Positions 10,870-22,911 of a stretch of 64,000 nt of DNA are shown here, piece by piece. Source of the DNA: Rapana venosa (taxonomy: Eukaryota; Mollusca; Gastropoda; Neogastropoda; Muricidae); NCBI GenBank assembly GCA_028751875.1, contig CM054153.1, positions 27,558,552 through 27,622,551 on the forward strand, given 5' to 3'. Position numbers and translations under genes: made by a program. Position 1 is the first letter of the stretch. The number at the start of each line of letters is the position of its first letter. Under the pieces are notes generated by a model that was not told where the DNA came from, did not search any database, and saw only the letters and a list, made by a program, of their open reading frames with translations.

Positions 10870-11095
10870 GTGTCTATTATGTAGGCAAGCACAAGAGGAT
10901 GAGGTACATGTTCTGTTATACTGTCCAGTATGAGAGGATGTTAGGCAAAAACATATCTCAGTAAAATATTGTTGGCAGCCTAATTTATTTAGACTATGTG
11001 TTCTTTTGGCAAAGTAGTTATCTTGAGGATGTGCGCATCCTTGCTCAATATATGTAAACAGCGTTTAAAATAAGAGATATCTTGTTATGTTAATT
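10870..11095 (+). pseudogene. LINE ORF2 C-terminal Cys/His region
   Basis: The frame starting near 10873 reads LLCRQAQEDEVHVLLYCPV then a stop, and continues with RQKHISVKYCWQPNLFRLCV and a degraded end. CxxC/xDExHxLxxCPxY is the usual C-terminal motif downstream of LINE reverse transcriptases. Several in-frame stops mark it as dead. The 5' side is cut by the CT array. It belongs to the same broad type as 31300-31400 (CPFCKTKLENEADFLFEC). Confidence 0.7.
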
Positions 11096-11257
11096 TACAG
11101 TCCTGGTAACTGACGATACTTGTTACAAATCAACTTTGCTTTGCTGTGTTTCTGTTGGAGTTTTTTCCCCCTTCTAATTCACTAAAACACCAAATAGTCG
11201 GCTACCCGATTCGTGTATGGGCGAAAGACCTTTTTGCGATATATCATTCCAGTACGT

Positions 11258-11258
<1 letters not shown>

Positions 11259-11317
<59 letters not shown>

Positions 11318-11368
11318 ATTCCAACCAACTACCTCATGTGATTATATCTCTTTCTTTAGGAACAATAC

Positions 11369-11430
<62 letters not shown>
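11259..11430. repeat. (CT)n and long (TA)n
   Basis: CT run 11259-11317 and a roughly 60-base perfect TA run at 11371-11430, the longest AT alternation in the window. Confidence 0.96.
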
Positions 11431-11431
<1 letters not shown>

Positions 11432-11759
11432 CACCAAGTCACTCAATTCTTATACACTATTTCAGCGCTAGGCCTATTTATCCAAGGAGTTCGTCAAAGA
11501 CAGAGAGAGAAAGAAAAAAGACCAGAAGATTTTGTAATCGACCTGCCCAATCTGGTCTGTTTCTTCTACGCTAATGACAACACGTCGTCACCCTGAAAAT
11601 TCAACACTGGAAACCCACCGTCAGACATGCGACGGGGAAGGGAGGAAACTTAACGAAAGCATACTAGGTCAACAGCACGTGCTGTTGACGAGGTCAGCAT
11701 TGGTGACGCTGCAACGTGGGGCACGCGGGCAAACGGAGAAGGAAATGACGTTTAGATCT

Positions 11760-11782
11760 CCCCCCCCCCCCCCCCCCCCCCC
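11760..11782. repeat. poly-C tract
   Basis: 23 C in a row. Confidence 0.97.
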
Positions 11783-11955
11783 ATGTAGCTGAAAACCATC
11801 TCCTGTTCTTGTTTTTGAAGACGTCTCAGCCTTACATTGGGAGCACACGGTTGTTGGATTTTTTTTTTCACCCTTTGATTCTCTTTCCATCGTCGTGTGT
11901 TTTGCTTTATTCTTTCTCCCCGGTTGTCTGTCTCTCTGTCTCTGCATGTGGAAAC

Positions 11956-12370
11956 GGATAGCCAAGCGGTTACAGCATTGCGGTCGTGATCTGACGGCCC
12001 GGGTTCGAGCCACCAACGTGGCACCCATCCGAAGGGATTTGTCCTTTGCAGTTAACATCAGTGCCGACTCCACTCCCCTAAAAGTCGGTGAGACTATAAA
12101 CCGAGGTCCCGTGTGCGACAGCACGCAGAACATCTTGTGCACACGTTCAAACCTGTTCCACCTTTCGGAAGAGAGGGCTATTATTGTGCACCGGTGGGAA
12201 TATATGACAAAATTTCAAAACGCATGCACACTGGTATCGTGTCTAGACATCATCCCCGAAGTTGGAATGCGGCTACCTTAATGGTGAGGAAAGTATGGTT
12301 GCATACGCTAAATCTCACCATTGGTGAATCTCGGGGCTCAAGCCAAGCAACCCAAAACAAACAAACCAAA
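11956..12370 (+). mobile_element. SINE group II, full length
   Basis: tRNA-like head: GCCAAGCGGTTACAGCATTG as a degraded box A and GGTTCGAGCC at 12002-12011 as box B (pol III internal promoter elements). Body: AACATCAGTGCCGACTCCAC, GTGAGACTATAAACCGAGGT, CATCTTGTGCACACGTTCAA and CACCGGTGGGAATATATGAC. The group II tail starts at GTGTCTAGACATCATCCCCG and runs through AAATCTCACCATTGGTGAAT to an (AAAC)n end. Serves as reference copy for the group, about 415 bases. Confidence 0.9.
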
Positions 12371-12581
12371 AACTCTCAATTCTGTCAGGAGTATTCTTCC
12401 TTGTGATTTACTTATCGTTTAATATAGTATTTCTTGAATTAGGCACCCGAAAATGGTTCACTGAAAATACAGAGATAAGAAGAAAAAACTTCCAGTAGGT
12501 CAAAATCTGAAAGAGCTTAAAATACAAGAGCTGGAGTTGTTAAAATGGCAAGATAATGATTTCGAGACACAGTGTATTTCG

Positions 12582-13915
12582 CTCTTCTTCAAGCCAATTT
12601 CAGACAAACTGGAGCAGCAGACACTGAAATAGTAACCTGCTCGCATGACCAGAGGACCAGTGGTCCTTTCCCTCCTGTCTGTGCTCCACCTCTCTTCCCT
12701 GCCTACCTGTGTAATTAGGACCGAGTCAGAATAAAGGGCTGTCTTTACGTGACTGGCTGGTGTCTCGTCTTCTTTTCCCGATTCCTCGTGGATTGAAGAT
12801 TTTACCTCCCTGTTGGAAACAGCTAAGAAGATTTGTGTTCTGCTAACAAGGTGACCGGATAGTTTCGGCCGTCTGTTATGTATGGTAAAAAAGCCTAAAC
12901 GGGAATGTGTGTGCGTTTGTGTGTGTGAGTGAGAGAACGGTAGACTTGCATAGCGGGTGGGCTCCCAATGGCTTAATTAGGCCAGAGACAGAAGTAAAGA
13001 TACTGAAACGGTTCTTGAGCCAAGGTCAAGGAGTACTTGTCAAACTGTGCTTGGAGTAAAGTGTTTATCCCCCCCCTCCCCCCCTCCTCTCCCCTTCTCT
13101 CTCTCTCAGCCCCTTCCTTCCCTCTCCCCCTTTCCTTCATTGCAAGCCCTACTCGCCCCCTTTCTTCATCTTAATGGTCCGTCACTCTTGATAAAAACTA
13201 ATCCATCTTTCTTGTATGCCTGTCTTCATCCATATTTCTGCTAAAGGCAGTTTAAGTAGAGCCGAATCCTCTTGTCCATTAACAGAGAAGATGTGCATTT
13301 GTTTCAAAAGTCCAGATCCATTAGGGGAATAAATAGCCCTGCACCAATATCAACCCGATCTCTCGTGTCATATTCCTCCCAACGCTTTATATTGCTATAG
13401 CTGCGTCATCGTTTATCAGCCAAACAGCACGCACAACGAAAAATTGTGTCCTCGCATCATCTGGACCTTTCTGTGTTTGTACGACGTTGCAAACGACTCC
13501 ACAGCAAAATGATACGAACGTTGTAAAGATATAGAGAAACCGAGTTTTCTGGAACGAGCAACTTTCGGGGGAGGGGGGGGGGGGGGGGGGGGGCTTTAGG
13601 AAAAGGCAAACAGTAGTAGATGCGCAGTTATTAGGCTGAAGATTGGGGTGATGATGGCGTACTTATCTCCAAACAACTGCTCATGATCCCTGGTCTTCAT
13701 TGTCCGATTCCTGACCATTCCTTCAGGATGATGGCTTGTATTTCTCCCCATCCTCAGATTCATGGTCATCACGTTTATCTTTTTTTCTGATCAGACCCTT
13801 TCTCTTCTTTATGTGTAGTTCTTTTCTGCGTTTGTTGTTAAGACTTGTTTTTACAGAAAATACAAAATGCCTTTTTTCATTCCAGCTGCCTTCCATTTTT
13901 AGTTCAGACATGTGA
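12582..13915 (+). repeat. segmental duplication block 1, left copy
   Basis: Collinear with 39095-40170 over its length. Shared landmarks are GGACCAGTGGTC, GTCTGTGCTCC, AGTCCAGATC, CATCTGGACCT or CATCTGGACAC, and a very similar terminal 200 bases (CTGAAGATTGGGGTGATGAT, GACCATTCCTTCAGGA, CTGCGTTTGTTGTTAAGA). Contains a C/CT-rich patch at 13067-13115 where the right copy has a long CT array. Poly-G of 27 lies at 13567-13593 (one A). No coding sense seen. Confidence 0.85.
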
Positions 13916-14400
13916 GTTTTCAAGGTTCTCATCGGAAATAATTGCAGATCAGCTCTCCGACTGCGTCATTCCCTTCTCTACTGTGGTATGATAGCCAGTG
14001 TTTCCAATAACCCTTCTCAGCTTTTTTTTTAAGAGCGTGCGTGTCCAGTGCATTATCAAGGGGGATAGGATGAAATGTTTTTAAATGACCTGATCTGCTC
14101 TGCTTTAAACACCTTTCTTTTCTGTAGTTCATTTCTCATACACCATCGCGACCTCACTAGAACATTGATGACTCATCACTGTATAGCATCCATTGTATAT
14201 ACAGCTGAACTGATGAGGGAGAGGTAAGACATTCAAAGATCCAAAACCACGCGCAAACGCTTCATGTGCAGGTGAAATGATCATTGTCCATTAGAGAGGA
14301 AAATGTCTCCGTGTTCCTGGTGAAGACTAATAATGACATCAGTGTGAGACGGGTGACCACGCTCTGGTCATGAGACTTAATATCTACAGCACTTGCCTTG

Positions 14401-14459
<59 letters not shown>

Positions 14460-15097
14460 TTTCACATGTAGAAATAATTCCATATCTCCCATATATCACA
14501 CTAAGACTTTTCCGTAGTTTCTGCCACAACCAAAGCTCACCACTTTGATGTCACTACCACGAGTTTACTCGCATTAAATTTTTACCTCTCATTTGTATCT
14601 CTCTGACTCAGTTCTATAGTAATCAGACTGATTTCATCCTGCCGTTTTGGCATACGTGTTTAAACGAATAATTGCAACCACACAGTACTGGTCATTTTGT
14701 GACTAAATAGGAAGATTTGAGGGATGCTTAAGACAGAATACTTTATAAAATGAGGTCATGATTACTGAAGTAGGTCCACGTTTGTCTGATCAGCCACCAC
14801 CAGTCATTTTCCCCTCTCCTACCTCCCTGAGATTTCCATTCTTTGCCTATATACACCACGTGCGTGGCTGTCCGTATCGTGGGGGAAGAGAAGACTATGT
14901 TGCCTTGCCTAGTCCTCTTTCGGGACGTTTATTGTCTCTTTTGTCTTCTACCACTCATGGACATAAAGTTTCCACTCCGACAGCCAAAGAATCGTTCTTT
15001 CATCTGAAAAAGTGCTCACTTTCAGCTGAACGTTAACAACTCCTAGTGGTACTTAACGGTCCTTTTTATGAGCTGTGTGCGTGCAAAGTAGTTCGCA
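13916..15097. other. continuation of block 1, otherwise unassigned
   Basis: 13916-14150 resembles 24290-24440 (third copy). A CT run lies at 14404-14460. The 92-codon frame at 14758-15036 has no recognisable motif and is not called. Confidence 0.5.
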
Positions 15098-15192
15098 GGC
15101 ACGTGCATGCGCACACGCGCGCGCGCGTGTGTGTGTGCGAGGTTGAAAGAGAGAGCGAGAGACAGAGAGAGACAGAGACAGAGAGAGAGCAT
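15098..15192. repeat. (CG)(TG) alternation and GA-rich patch
   Basis: GCGCACACGCGCGCGCGCGT then TG and (GA)/(GACA) units. Alternating purine-pyrimidine DNA of this kind can adopt Z-form. Confidence 0.85.
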
Positions 15193-15275
15193 CCATTGTG
15201 TAATGTTATGTAACTCAATTTATATCTCAGTCTGCATCTTTAATGACAGAAAAATGAATTATCATCGTCTTTGGT

Positions 15276-15285
15276 AGTAGTAGTA

Positions 15286-15328
<43 letters not shown>

Positions 15329-15478
15329 CGCTATATAAATTCCATATAGTAGTAGTAGTAGTAGTAGAAGTAGTAGTAGTATAGTAGTAGTAGTAGTAGT
15401 AGTAGTAGCCGCAGCAGCAGCAGTAGTAGTAGTAGAAGAAACAGCAGCAACAACAACAGCAGCTGCAGCAGTAGTACT
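15276..15478. repeat. (TAG)n array enclosing a LINE-type 3' end
   Basis: About 200 bases of TAG units with AGC/AAC variants. At 15327-15350 the array is broken by GCGCTATATAAATTCCAT, the terminal sequence of the LINE tails at 21170-21230(-), 29800-29835 and 62465-62488. The long minus-strand Leu/Ala/Thr frames here are triplet translations. Confidence 0.9.
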
Positions 15479-15599
15479 ATCATCGTTATCATTGTTACTT
15501 TTCTTATCGTTATCGTTGTGATTGTTATTGTTGATGACGATAATGTTCTTGTTGTTGCTGCCGCAGTACAAATGGCTTCATAAGAAAAAACAAACTTAT

Positions 15600-16010
15600 C
15601 AACACAGACAGGACAGTGTCGGTGTGTGTTGGCGATAGCCTTCAGAAAACAGGGCCGTGGTTTTAGTGCCACAGTTCATCAGAATTGTCTCTCGCTTCAC
15701 GTGGCGGGTAACGACATAACGACGGCTGCTGAGACAGCAGGAAATGAAAGCTACAGGACGACTGGAAGGGAAGACAGTGAGAGATGATGGCCAGAGACTG
15801 ACTGCCCTACTGGTAGATTTGATGGTCATGTTTGGGTTCAGAAAAGAGAGGGGAGCGTGGAGACGGAGACTGGGAGAAAAAGAGAATGGAAAAATGAAAG
15901 ATGGAATCACATATTAGTTGAGATTTAATAATGCCAAGAAAATTGACTGGCACGTGCAATGGTGGAGTGAGTTATCATTTTTAAAGTGCTCGCCATTTCT
16001 TAGTCCTTAA
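15600..16010 (+). repeat. segmental duplication block 1, continuation (family E)
   Basis: 15600-15840 is nearly identical to 40660-40895: GATAGCCTTCAGAAAACAGG, TCATCAGAATTGTCTCTCGC, GCGGGTAACGACATAACGAC, AGACTGACTGCCCTACTGGT. Only a few differences are visible, far fewer than in the rest of block 1. 15925-16010 also resembles 24875-24960 (GGCACGTGCAAT / GGACATGCAAT). Confidence 0.88.
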
Positions 16011-16106
16011 AGGGTGTTTTGAAAAATTGATCATGCAATATCCTCTGGTAATAATGATCTGATCGGTTTAGTGTGAGCCTGGATTTGGAATTCAGAACTT
16101 TTTTGG

Positions 16107-16310
16107 GGTGCAGCCTAGTGGTTAGAATGTTGCGCTTACAATTTGATAGCTGGGGTTCAAGCCACCCCCGAGGTGACCTTTCAAGGGGCTTTTTTGCCCC
16201 TGTAGTCAGTACTGACTACACTCCCCCAAAATGTATGTGAAGGACATTTTGTGCGCCTAATCTCTCTAAGTAGAGTTCTAAGTGCTTACATACAGACTAC
16301 TGAACAAAAA
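16107..16310 (+). mobile_element. SINE related to groups I/II, divergent 3' part
   Basis: Head GCAGCCTAGTGGTTAGAATG (box A-like TAGTGGTTAGAATG) and GGTTCAAGCC at 16154-16163 (box B). TCAGTACTGACTACACTCCC corresponds to the body. The 3' half matches neither of the two common tails. Confidence 0.75.
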
Positions 16311-16450
16311 GACAAATGCATATGGGTAGTTACACACGCATTTTCAGCCTAACTTATTATCTTCACTGGCTACCCATATAACATCTCACCCTCCCACATT
16401 TTAACCTCACTTACCCACACGGGCATGCAGGCAGGCACGTTCACACGCGT

Positions 16451-16505
16451 ACACACACACACACACACACACACACCGCGCGCGCGCGCGCGCGCGCGCG
16501 CGCGC
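16451..16505. repeat. (CA)n-(CG)n compound microsatellite
   Basis: CA run 16451-16476 followed by 29 bases of CG alternation, a classic potential Z-DNA tract. Confidence 0.96.
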
Positions 16506-16519
16506 AAAATTAGTTAAAC

Positions 16520-17120
16520 GTTAAATTTAAGACTGAAAGAGGTCTATTTTAAGTTGGACTTGAAAGAATCAATAATTGTGTTGTGCCTAAGAAGGTGTGG
16601 GAGAGAATTCCAGCAAGAAGGTGTTGAAAAGAGAAAGATCGCTCACATTTCGATTTTGTTCGAAAGGTGGGATACGAAACAGACGAGTATCAGTAGAGAT
16701 GCGAAGATTACGAGATGGGGCATAGATCTAAAGTGGCTGGAAAGGTATAAAGGAAGAGTTATCAAAGCATCTAAAGCACTGTGTGGCAAGTTTGTGTGGA
16801 ATTCCTTTCTCTACGGGAAGCCAGTGTAAGTCACGAAGAAGAGAAGAGACATACTGGAAATTGGGAGAACAAAAATCAAGACCAAAGGTTTTGTACTTTT
16901 TTAACCTTGTCAACAAGTTGTTTTGGAGATCCAGACAAGAAAACATTACAGTTAATAACGACAAGAAAGAATAAAAGCGCCAACTTAGTTTTTGTAGCTT
17001 CCACAGTGAGAAGGTGTTGAATGGAACTTTTTCTACGTAGTTCGGTATAGCAAATACGACAGATGTTTGAGATAGCTGCTGTAAGCTGAGAGTATTGTCA
17101 ATGGTGACCCCTGAGATTTG
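16520..17120 (-). pseudogene. LINE ORF2 fragment, reverse transcriptase C-terminal part
   Basis: Minus-strand frames give, in order, a GVTIDNTLSLQQ-like piece (near 17110), an ARG/SIRHLL-like stretch with frameshifts, and a SRLDYCN-like site degraded to SCLDLQNN. RDLHWLPVEKGIPHKLATQC then CFRCFD follow near 16800. LGVxLDxxLS...LDYCNSLL...LxxLHWLPVxxRIxYKI is the thumb-to-C-terminal signature of CR1/L2-group LINEs. A clearer copy is at 21144-22060(-). At least two frameshifts. The (CG)n array lies directly at its 3' side. Confidence 0.75.
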
Positions 17121-17202
17121 TTTTATATAATTTTGGCAAGAGTAATATTACTTCCATTCAAAGGCATGGACGATGGAAGTAAATCAGAGTTCAAAAACTT
17201 CT

Positions 17203-17204
17203 TT

Positions 17205-17270
<66 letters not shown>

Positions 17271-17496
17271 CTTATGATATTCGCAATAAATGCAGATCAG
17301 ATCATCTGTAATCCTGCCTGCACGATTGAGATCATTGACATTGTTGCTGGTCTTTATTGACCAAATCTGCTTTGAAAAATCCCTTCATTCCAAATGCATG
17401 TTTGACGACTAATTTTCATATTTTATTTTCAAGGCTTGGATTGAAAATCATCCTGTGAGAGGAGAGATATAATTAAATAGGAAAATTGAGGGAGGA

Positions 17497-17590
<94 letters not shown>
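17203..17590. repeat. (CT)n and (GA)n arrays
   Basis: CT run 17203-17273 and GA run 17500-17590. The GA run abuts the SINE tail at 17600. Confidence 0.95.
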
Positions 17591-17593
<3 letters not shown>

Positions 17594-17599
17594 TATTAT

Positions 17600-17850
17600 T
17601 TTATTTTGAGGATAATGGAATAAGCACGCATGTGTTTTTTTCCATCTAGTCCCCGTTTGTATGCGGTTTTGTACATTTTGTCACCCGCTCCCACCAGCAC
17701 ACAATGGCCTACTCTTCGAAAAGTGGAACGGGTTTTAACGTGTGCGCAAGATTTTCAGCGTGCGTTTGCACACGGGACCTCGGTTTATTGTCTCATCCGA
17801 AGGACTTTGGGTGGAGTGGAGTCGAACGGGATTCGAACCCGGGTCAGCAC

Positions 17851-17851
<1 letters not shown>
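17600..17851 (-). mobile_element. SINE group I with internal deletion
   Basis: Reads on the plus strand as reversed tail (GAGGATAATGGAATAAGCAC), body (CAATGGCCTACTCTTCGAAA; GGACCTCGGTTTATTGTCTC) and box B reversed (GATTCGAACCCGGGTC near 17831). The segment between body and head is shortened, and the box A part is replaced by the GA array at 17852. Confidence 0.87.
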
Positions 17852-17949
<98 letters not shown>

Positions 17950-18064
17950 TTTTGACTGTCAAAAGGGTGACTTAGAAGCCAACAATCTATTAATGCAGGG
18001 AATTCAGTATGTGTGTGTGGTGTGGTGTGGTGTGGAGTGGTGTGGTTGGTGTGGTGTGTGGTGT

Positions 18065-18135
<71 letters not shown>

Positions 18136-18176
18136 TTCTGTCTGTCTGTCTGCGTCTGTCTGTGTGTGTCTGTGTT
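17852..18176. repeat. (GA)n, family E fragment, (TG)n
   Basis: GA run 17852-17950. 17955-18010 resembles 6570-6640 (CTGTCAAAAGGGTGACTTAG, TATTAATGCAGG, GTATGTG). It then runs into TGG/TG repeats 18010-18132 and TCTG units to 18176, the same family E to TG transition as at 6640. Confidence 0.8.
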
Positions 18177-18604
18177 AGGGACAAGAAAGAGGCAAAAAGA
18201 CTTGGCAAGGACGGAGGAGAAAACTTTTATTTCTACCAATATTTCTATCTCTCCATCTACCTGTTGAGAGACAGACAGAATCAGAGACAGTGAGCGAGAG
18301 AGAACAAAAGCTGAATATGAAAAGAGAAAAGGGGGCAATTTCAGCGAAAGAAAGCAGTGTTGTCATGTTCAGACTTCAGACTAGACGCAGTATCAGGTAT
18401 CGAAGAGCGGCAGACAGCATCTGTCTGTCTCCTGATGACCATCTTGCCTGCCTGCATTCAGCCTTCAGTGCCGTGATTACTGGCTGACCACAAGCCATGT
18501 TGTCATCAAAATCTCATAACGTTTTGTTAACTTTTCTTATCTGACCCCCATCCTCTTCCTCTACGTTTCTACCGGCATTTACTTCAATTCTTCAGGTTGG
18601 GCAA
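18177..18604. other. unassigned sequence
   Basis: No element recognised. The frame at 18290-18487 has no motif. Confidence 0.5.
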
Positions 18605-18940
<336 letters not shown>

Positions 18941-19080
18941 CTTCCTTGCACTAATCTAGTTTTCGGAATCAGCCCTTTATGACAACCAGGTTTACAGTAA
19001 CGCTACCATCCCAACCAGTCCGCTCTGCCCAAAGTGATAGGTTTCGTGTACTGAGCCATTTACTCAATGAACTTCACGGT

Positions 19081-19084
<4 letters not shown>

Positions 19085-19173
<89 letters not shown>

Positions 19174-19194
19174 CACACACACATACACACACTG
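19085..19194. repeat. (CT)n-(CA)n compound microsatellite
   Basis: CT run followed directly by a CA run. Confidence 0.96.
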
Positions 19195-19284
19195 TCCAGT
19201 CAGCAAGCAGGACGACGACGATCAGTTTCTTCTAACCTTGTTCTTTCTGCCTGTCTTCCACAATGCTTTATGGTGTGATTTCTG

Positions 19285-19520
19285 CCATCACAGCAGTGGT
19301 CGTTATGTCGTTTCTCGCCACTTTCAGGATGAGACCGTTCTGATGCAATGCTGCCCACAGGCCTTACCTCCATCGTGCAAAGTTTATCAGCCCCCCACAT
19401 ACTGCCCTTCCTGCGCTAATAGGATTTTCTGACCGAGACTCCCTCCCAGTCAACCAGATTTACTGTAACGCGATCGTTCCTATCCACTTTGCCCTGTCTG
19501 TGCCGAAGGCTTTTTCTTGT
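19285..19520 (-). repeat. family E repeat, inverted copy
   Basis: Reverse complement matches 4786-5030: GGCAAAGTGGATAGGAACGA, TAGCGCAGGAAGGGCAGTAT, GATAAACTTTGCACGATGGA and ACGACATAACGACC. Confidence 0.78.
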
Positions 19521-19660
19521 CAGGCCAGTCCTGTTCGATGAGATTTGCAGCGACATGTGCAATGTCGAACAGAATGTAAACTTGGGGAACGGTCTGTGCA
19601 CAATCGATCACGGTTTTTTGTGTTCCTAGGAATGTTTCGAGTGCCGGCTCTTTTCTTTAA

Positions 19661-19749
19661 AAAAAAAAAAAAAAAGAAAGCAAAAAACGTCTGCTGAAGA
19701 CGCAGCCACAGCAAGAATGATACACAGAGAGAGATAGACAGACAACATG

Positions 19750-19832
<83 letters not shown>

Positions 19833-19870
19833 AAACAGACAGAGACAGAGAGACAAACAGAGAGAGACAG
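19661..19870. repeat. poly-A and (GA)n array
   Basis: 16-base A run near 19661, GA run 19751-19830, then GACA/GAGA units to 19870. Confidence 0.95.
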
Positions 19871-19873
19871 AGA

Positions 19874-20030
19874 GCTGTTATCAAACGTGACACAGCACAG
19901 TGAGCTGACAAGCAGGCAAAAGACAAATGGGCTTTATTGTCTAGCATGTGGCACCCCATCACAGAACGGCTTTCACCCCAGCATCAGAGAGGTGGAAGGG
20001 AACACAAGAGGTTGCCTGAGGAGGCGAGGA
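19874..20030 (-). repeat. block 3, inverted copy of 42843-43005
   Basis: Reverse complement shares CAGGCAACCTCTTGTGTTCC, CTCCACCTCTCTGATG-type, GTGAAAGCCGTTCTGTGATG and CAATAAAGCCCATTTGTCTT. The GA array beside it corresponds to the CT array beside the other copy, so the dinucleotide run appears to be part of the duplicated unit. Confidence 0.8.
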
Positions 20031-20242
20031 GTGTGTCATTGATCTCTGCTGCCAAAGGCTTTTCTGCACCAATGCCAACACAACGTGGCCATCTTTCCAC
20101 TGGGCATAAAGAGATTTGAGGCTGTGGTTGAATGCCGATTATGTGACACAGACACAGCAAAGAAACAAGGCAATAAAATGGATTTATCCGATCATAGGAA
20201 GGCTGAAACTAGAGGATAAAACAGACAGACACAGATACAAAG

Positions 20243-20311
<69 letters not shown>
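20243..20311. repeat. (GA)n microsatellite
   Basis: GA run after a GACAGACA start, followed by a GGAGGGG patch. Confidence 0.96.
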
Positions 20312-20314
<3 letters not shown>

Positions 20315-20424
20315 GGGGGTGCAGAAAAGAGATAGGGAGGGGGAGGGAAGGAAATGGCGAAACAGCCCATGACCATACATAGGGAGATAGATAAATGCCA
20401 GTTATCACTTCGAGGAATGGTGCA

Positions 20425-20540
20425 CGCAATGCGCTGGGCCTGATTTGTCAGGCGCTTAACGGCAGCGCAACGCATTTTCGCTCACGTGGCAGACAACAGT
20501 GGTTGCTGTCTGAGCATTCGACAAAGAAGAAGAAGGCTTC
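20425..20540 (+). mobile_element. SINE-like group C copy
   Basis: ATGCGCTGGGCCTGATTTGT, GGCGCTTAACGGCAGCGCAA, TTGCTGTCTGAGCATTCGAC and a GAAGAAG end. Confidence 0.78.
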
Positions 20541-21143
20541 AAGGAATGGTGAAGTGCATTTCTATCAAACTACACCACCCCCACACCCACCCCACCCTCT
20601 CCAGTTTCAGTTTTCCCAAGGAAAAGAAACAAGCATCAAGCATATTCCTTGCATTGTTTGTCACATCGATAGTGATATTTTCTTATTAAATGCTTGAATC
20701 GATGTATAAATCAGTATATTGCTAAGAAACCGCATGCCTGATGGGCTGATATGGGCTTAAACAGAAATACCCGTGACGACGTTAACAATGGAATCTTGAA
20801 AATGTGTTATTGTTTTTTGCACGCGGGCAGCCACACACAAAGAGGAGGCACTGGCTGTTCTGTACGTAATGTTGATCTGTGAGATTTTATCATTTCTACA
20901 TTTCGATCCCATAGGTGCCAAATGGACTGAATGAAATCTATGAATGAATCCACTCAACCACTGCTACCGTTCTGTGTTGTAAGAAACAGAAAGACAAGAT
21001 TATAACATGAACTCTCATCTCCCTTCCTATCACCTTTCCCCGTGGATCAACACTATGATTACTGAGCTCCTAATCACACCCACTTATTGACGTTAAGAAT
21101 CTCCCAATTCTAACATTGTTTTTTGTGAACTGCTTTCACTTAC
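20541..21143. other. unassigned sequence
   Basis: AT-rich, no recognisable coding or repeat signal. Confidence 0.5.
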
Positions 21144-22060
21144 CTACTACTACTACTACTACTACATATATAATAATAATAATAATAATGTATGGGATTT
21201 ATATAGCGCTGAATCTTGTAAAGTAAACAGATCAAAGCGTTTGCAATCAAATCATTCACACGCATGCAACCATCCACAAATATAAAGATATCAAATTTAT
21301 ACACACAACACACTTAGGTGGGGGTGGTGGAGGTGAAGGTAGCTATTGAAAAGTAGGAACAGATAACAGGGGAAGATCTCAAGTAGAAAATAAGTGCGTT
21401 TTGAGGCTAGATTTGAAAGAATCAAATGAAGGCTTTTGGCGAAGTGGAAGAGGGAGGTCGTTCCAAGTGGAGGACCGGAAACAGAGAAAGAGTGACGGCC
21501 AACAGTGGTTTGTTTAAATCTGGGTGTTCGAAAGCACAACGTATCTACAGCTGAACGAAGGGAACGGGACGGAGTGTACAGGTGAAGACAGTTACAGAGA
21601 TAAGAGGGTGCAGATTTATGGAGACATTTGAAAGAAAGGGTATTAATCTTATACTTTATTCTTTGTGAGACAGGCAGCCAGTGAAGAGATCGCAAAAGAG
21701 GAGTGATGTGTTCAGATTTTTTCTTTCTAAGGATTAGTCGAGCTGCAGAGTTTTGTATACGTTGAAGGGAGTGGGTGGATGATGCCGCAAATCAGCCAAG
21801 AGAGAATTACAGTAGTCCAGACAAGAAAGAATGAGAGATGCGACAAGTTTGGATGTTGCATCAGTAGACAGATACTTGCGAATTGCACTTATGCGCCGCA
21901 TTTGATAGTAGCAAGACTGGCAGGTCTGGGAGATGAATTTTTTCATAGAGAGTGTGTTGTCAAGAACCACACCCAGATATTTCTTACTTATCTGTCTTTG
22001 ATGTTCCAGTGTAAAGTTCTCCAAGAAAACGAGAGACGTAATGAGCAAAAGACACTGATT
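21144..22060 (-). pseudogene. 5'-truncated LINE (CR1/L2-like) with 3' tail
   Basis: This is the best preserved LINE 3' end in the window. Minus-strand frame 22048-21734 reads LGVVLDNTLSMKKFISQTC, RRISAIRKYLS and SLILSCLDYCNSLLAD, the thumb region of CR1/L2-group ORF2. Frame 21695-21297 continues with LRSLHWLPVSQRIKYKINTL, then SFKCLH, RSLRSA, GRHSFSVSGP and SNLASKRTYF, and ends in a stop at 21297. The two frames are out of phase, so one frameshift lies between about 21695 and 21734. A roughly 130-base 3' region ends at ATTCAGCGCTATATAAATCC and an (ATT)n tail (21189-21168). The reverse transcriptase palm (YxDD) is not included, so it is a dead-on-arrival insertion. A (TAC)n tract lies at 21144-21165. 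Confidence 0.9.
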
Positions 22061-22445
22061 ATTTTGATATTCTGTGTACAGAGTTGTGAACTTGGAAGAA
22101 GCTTTGAAATGTTTTTAAAGAATTGCACATTATGGAAATAAGGCTTTATCAAAGACTAGATGGTATCTGAAAATAGAACCTGTATCCTAAGTTCAGTTTC
22201 TTTCTTCACTCACGCTTTCACAATGTCTTCGACAATTTGCTTGGTGTTTATTTGCAATGATAAATACACGCATGTCTAAGATCTTAAGTCAAGTTTCCAG
22301 CCACTTCCTACTTTTATATTACTACCAGCTTCATAATTGCGCATCTGCCTGTGCATGTTCATGCGTTATTGGCTGTGTGTAGCCATGCGAGATTGGATGA
22401 GTGTGAACGTGTATACCTAAAACAGAAAAAGAAACCAAGATACGG
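22061..22445. other. unassigned sequence
   Basis: No element recognised. Confidence 0.5.

Positions 22446-22911
<466 letters not shown>

Noticed and set aside
11371..11430. TATA-type promoter in the TA run
   Set aside because: A perfect TA microsatellite gives no positional evidence for a promoter, and no gene starts nearby.
14758..15036. 92-residue plus-strand frame
   Set aside because: No motif, no splice or start context, and no sign of coding composition beyond an open frame.
15227..15672. Minus-strand poly-Leu/poly-Ala/poly-Thr proteins
   Set aside because: Direct translation of the TAG/AGC triplet array.
21297..21695. Host gene encoding a 132-residue protein
   Set aside because: HWLPVxxRIxYKI and its context are LINE ORF2 C-terminal sequence, followed by a LINE 3' tail.
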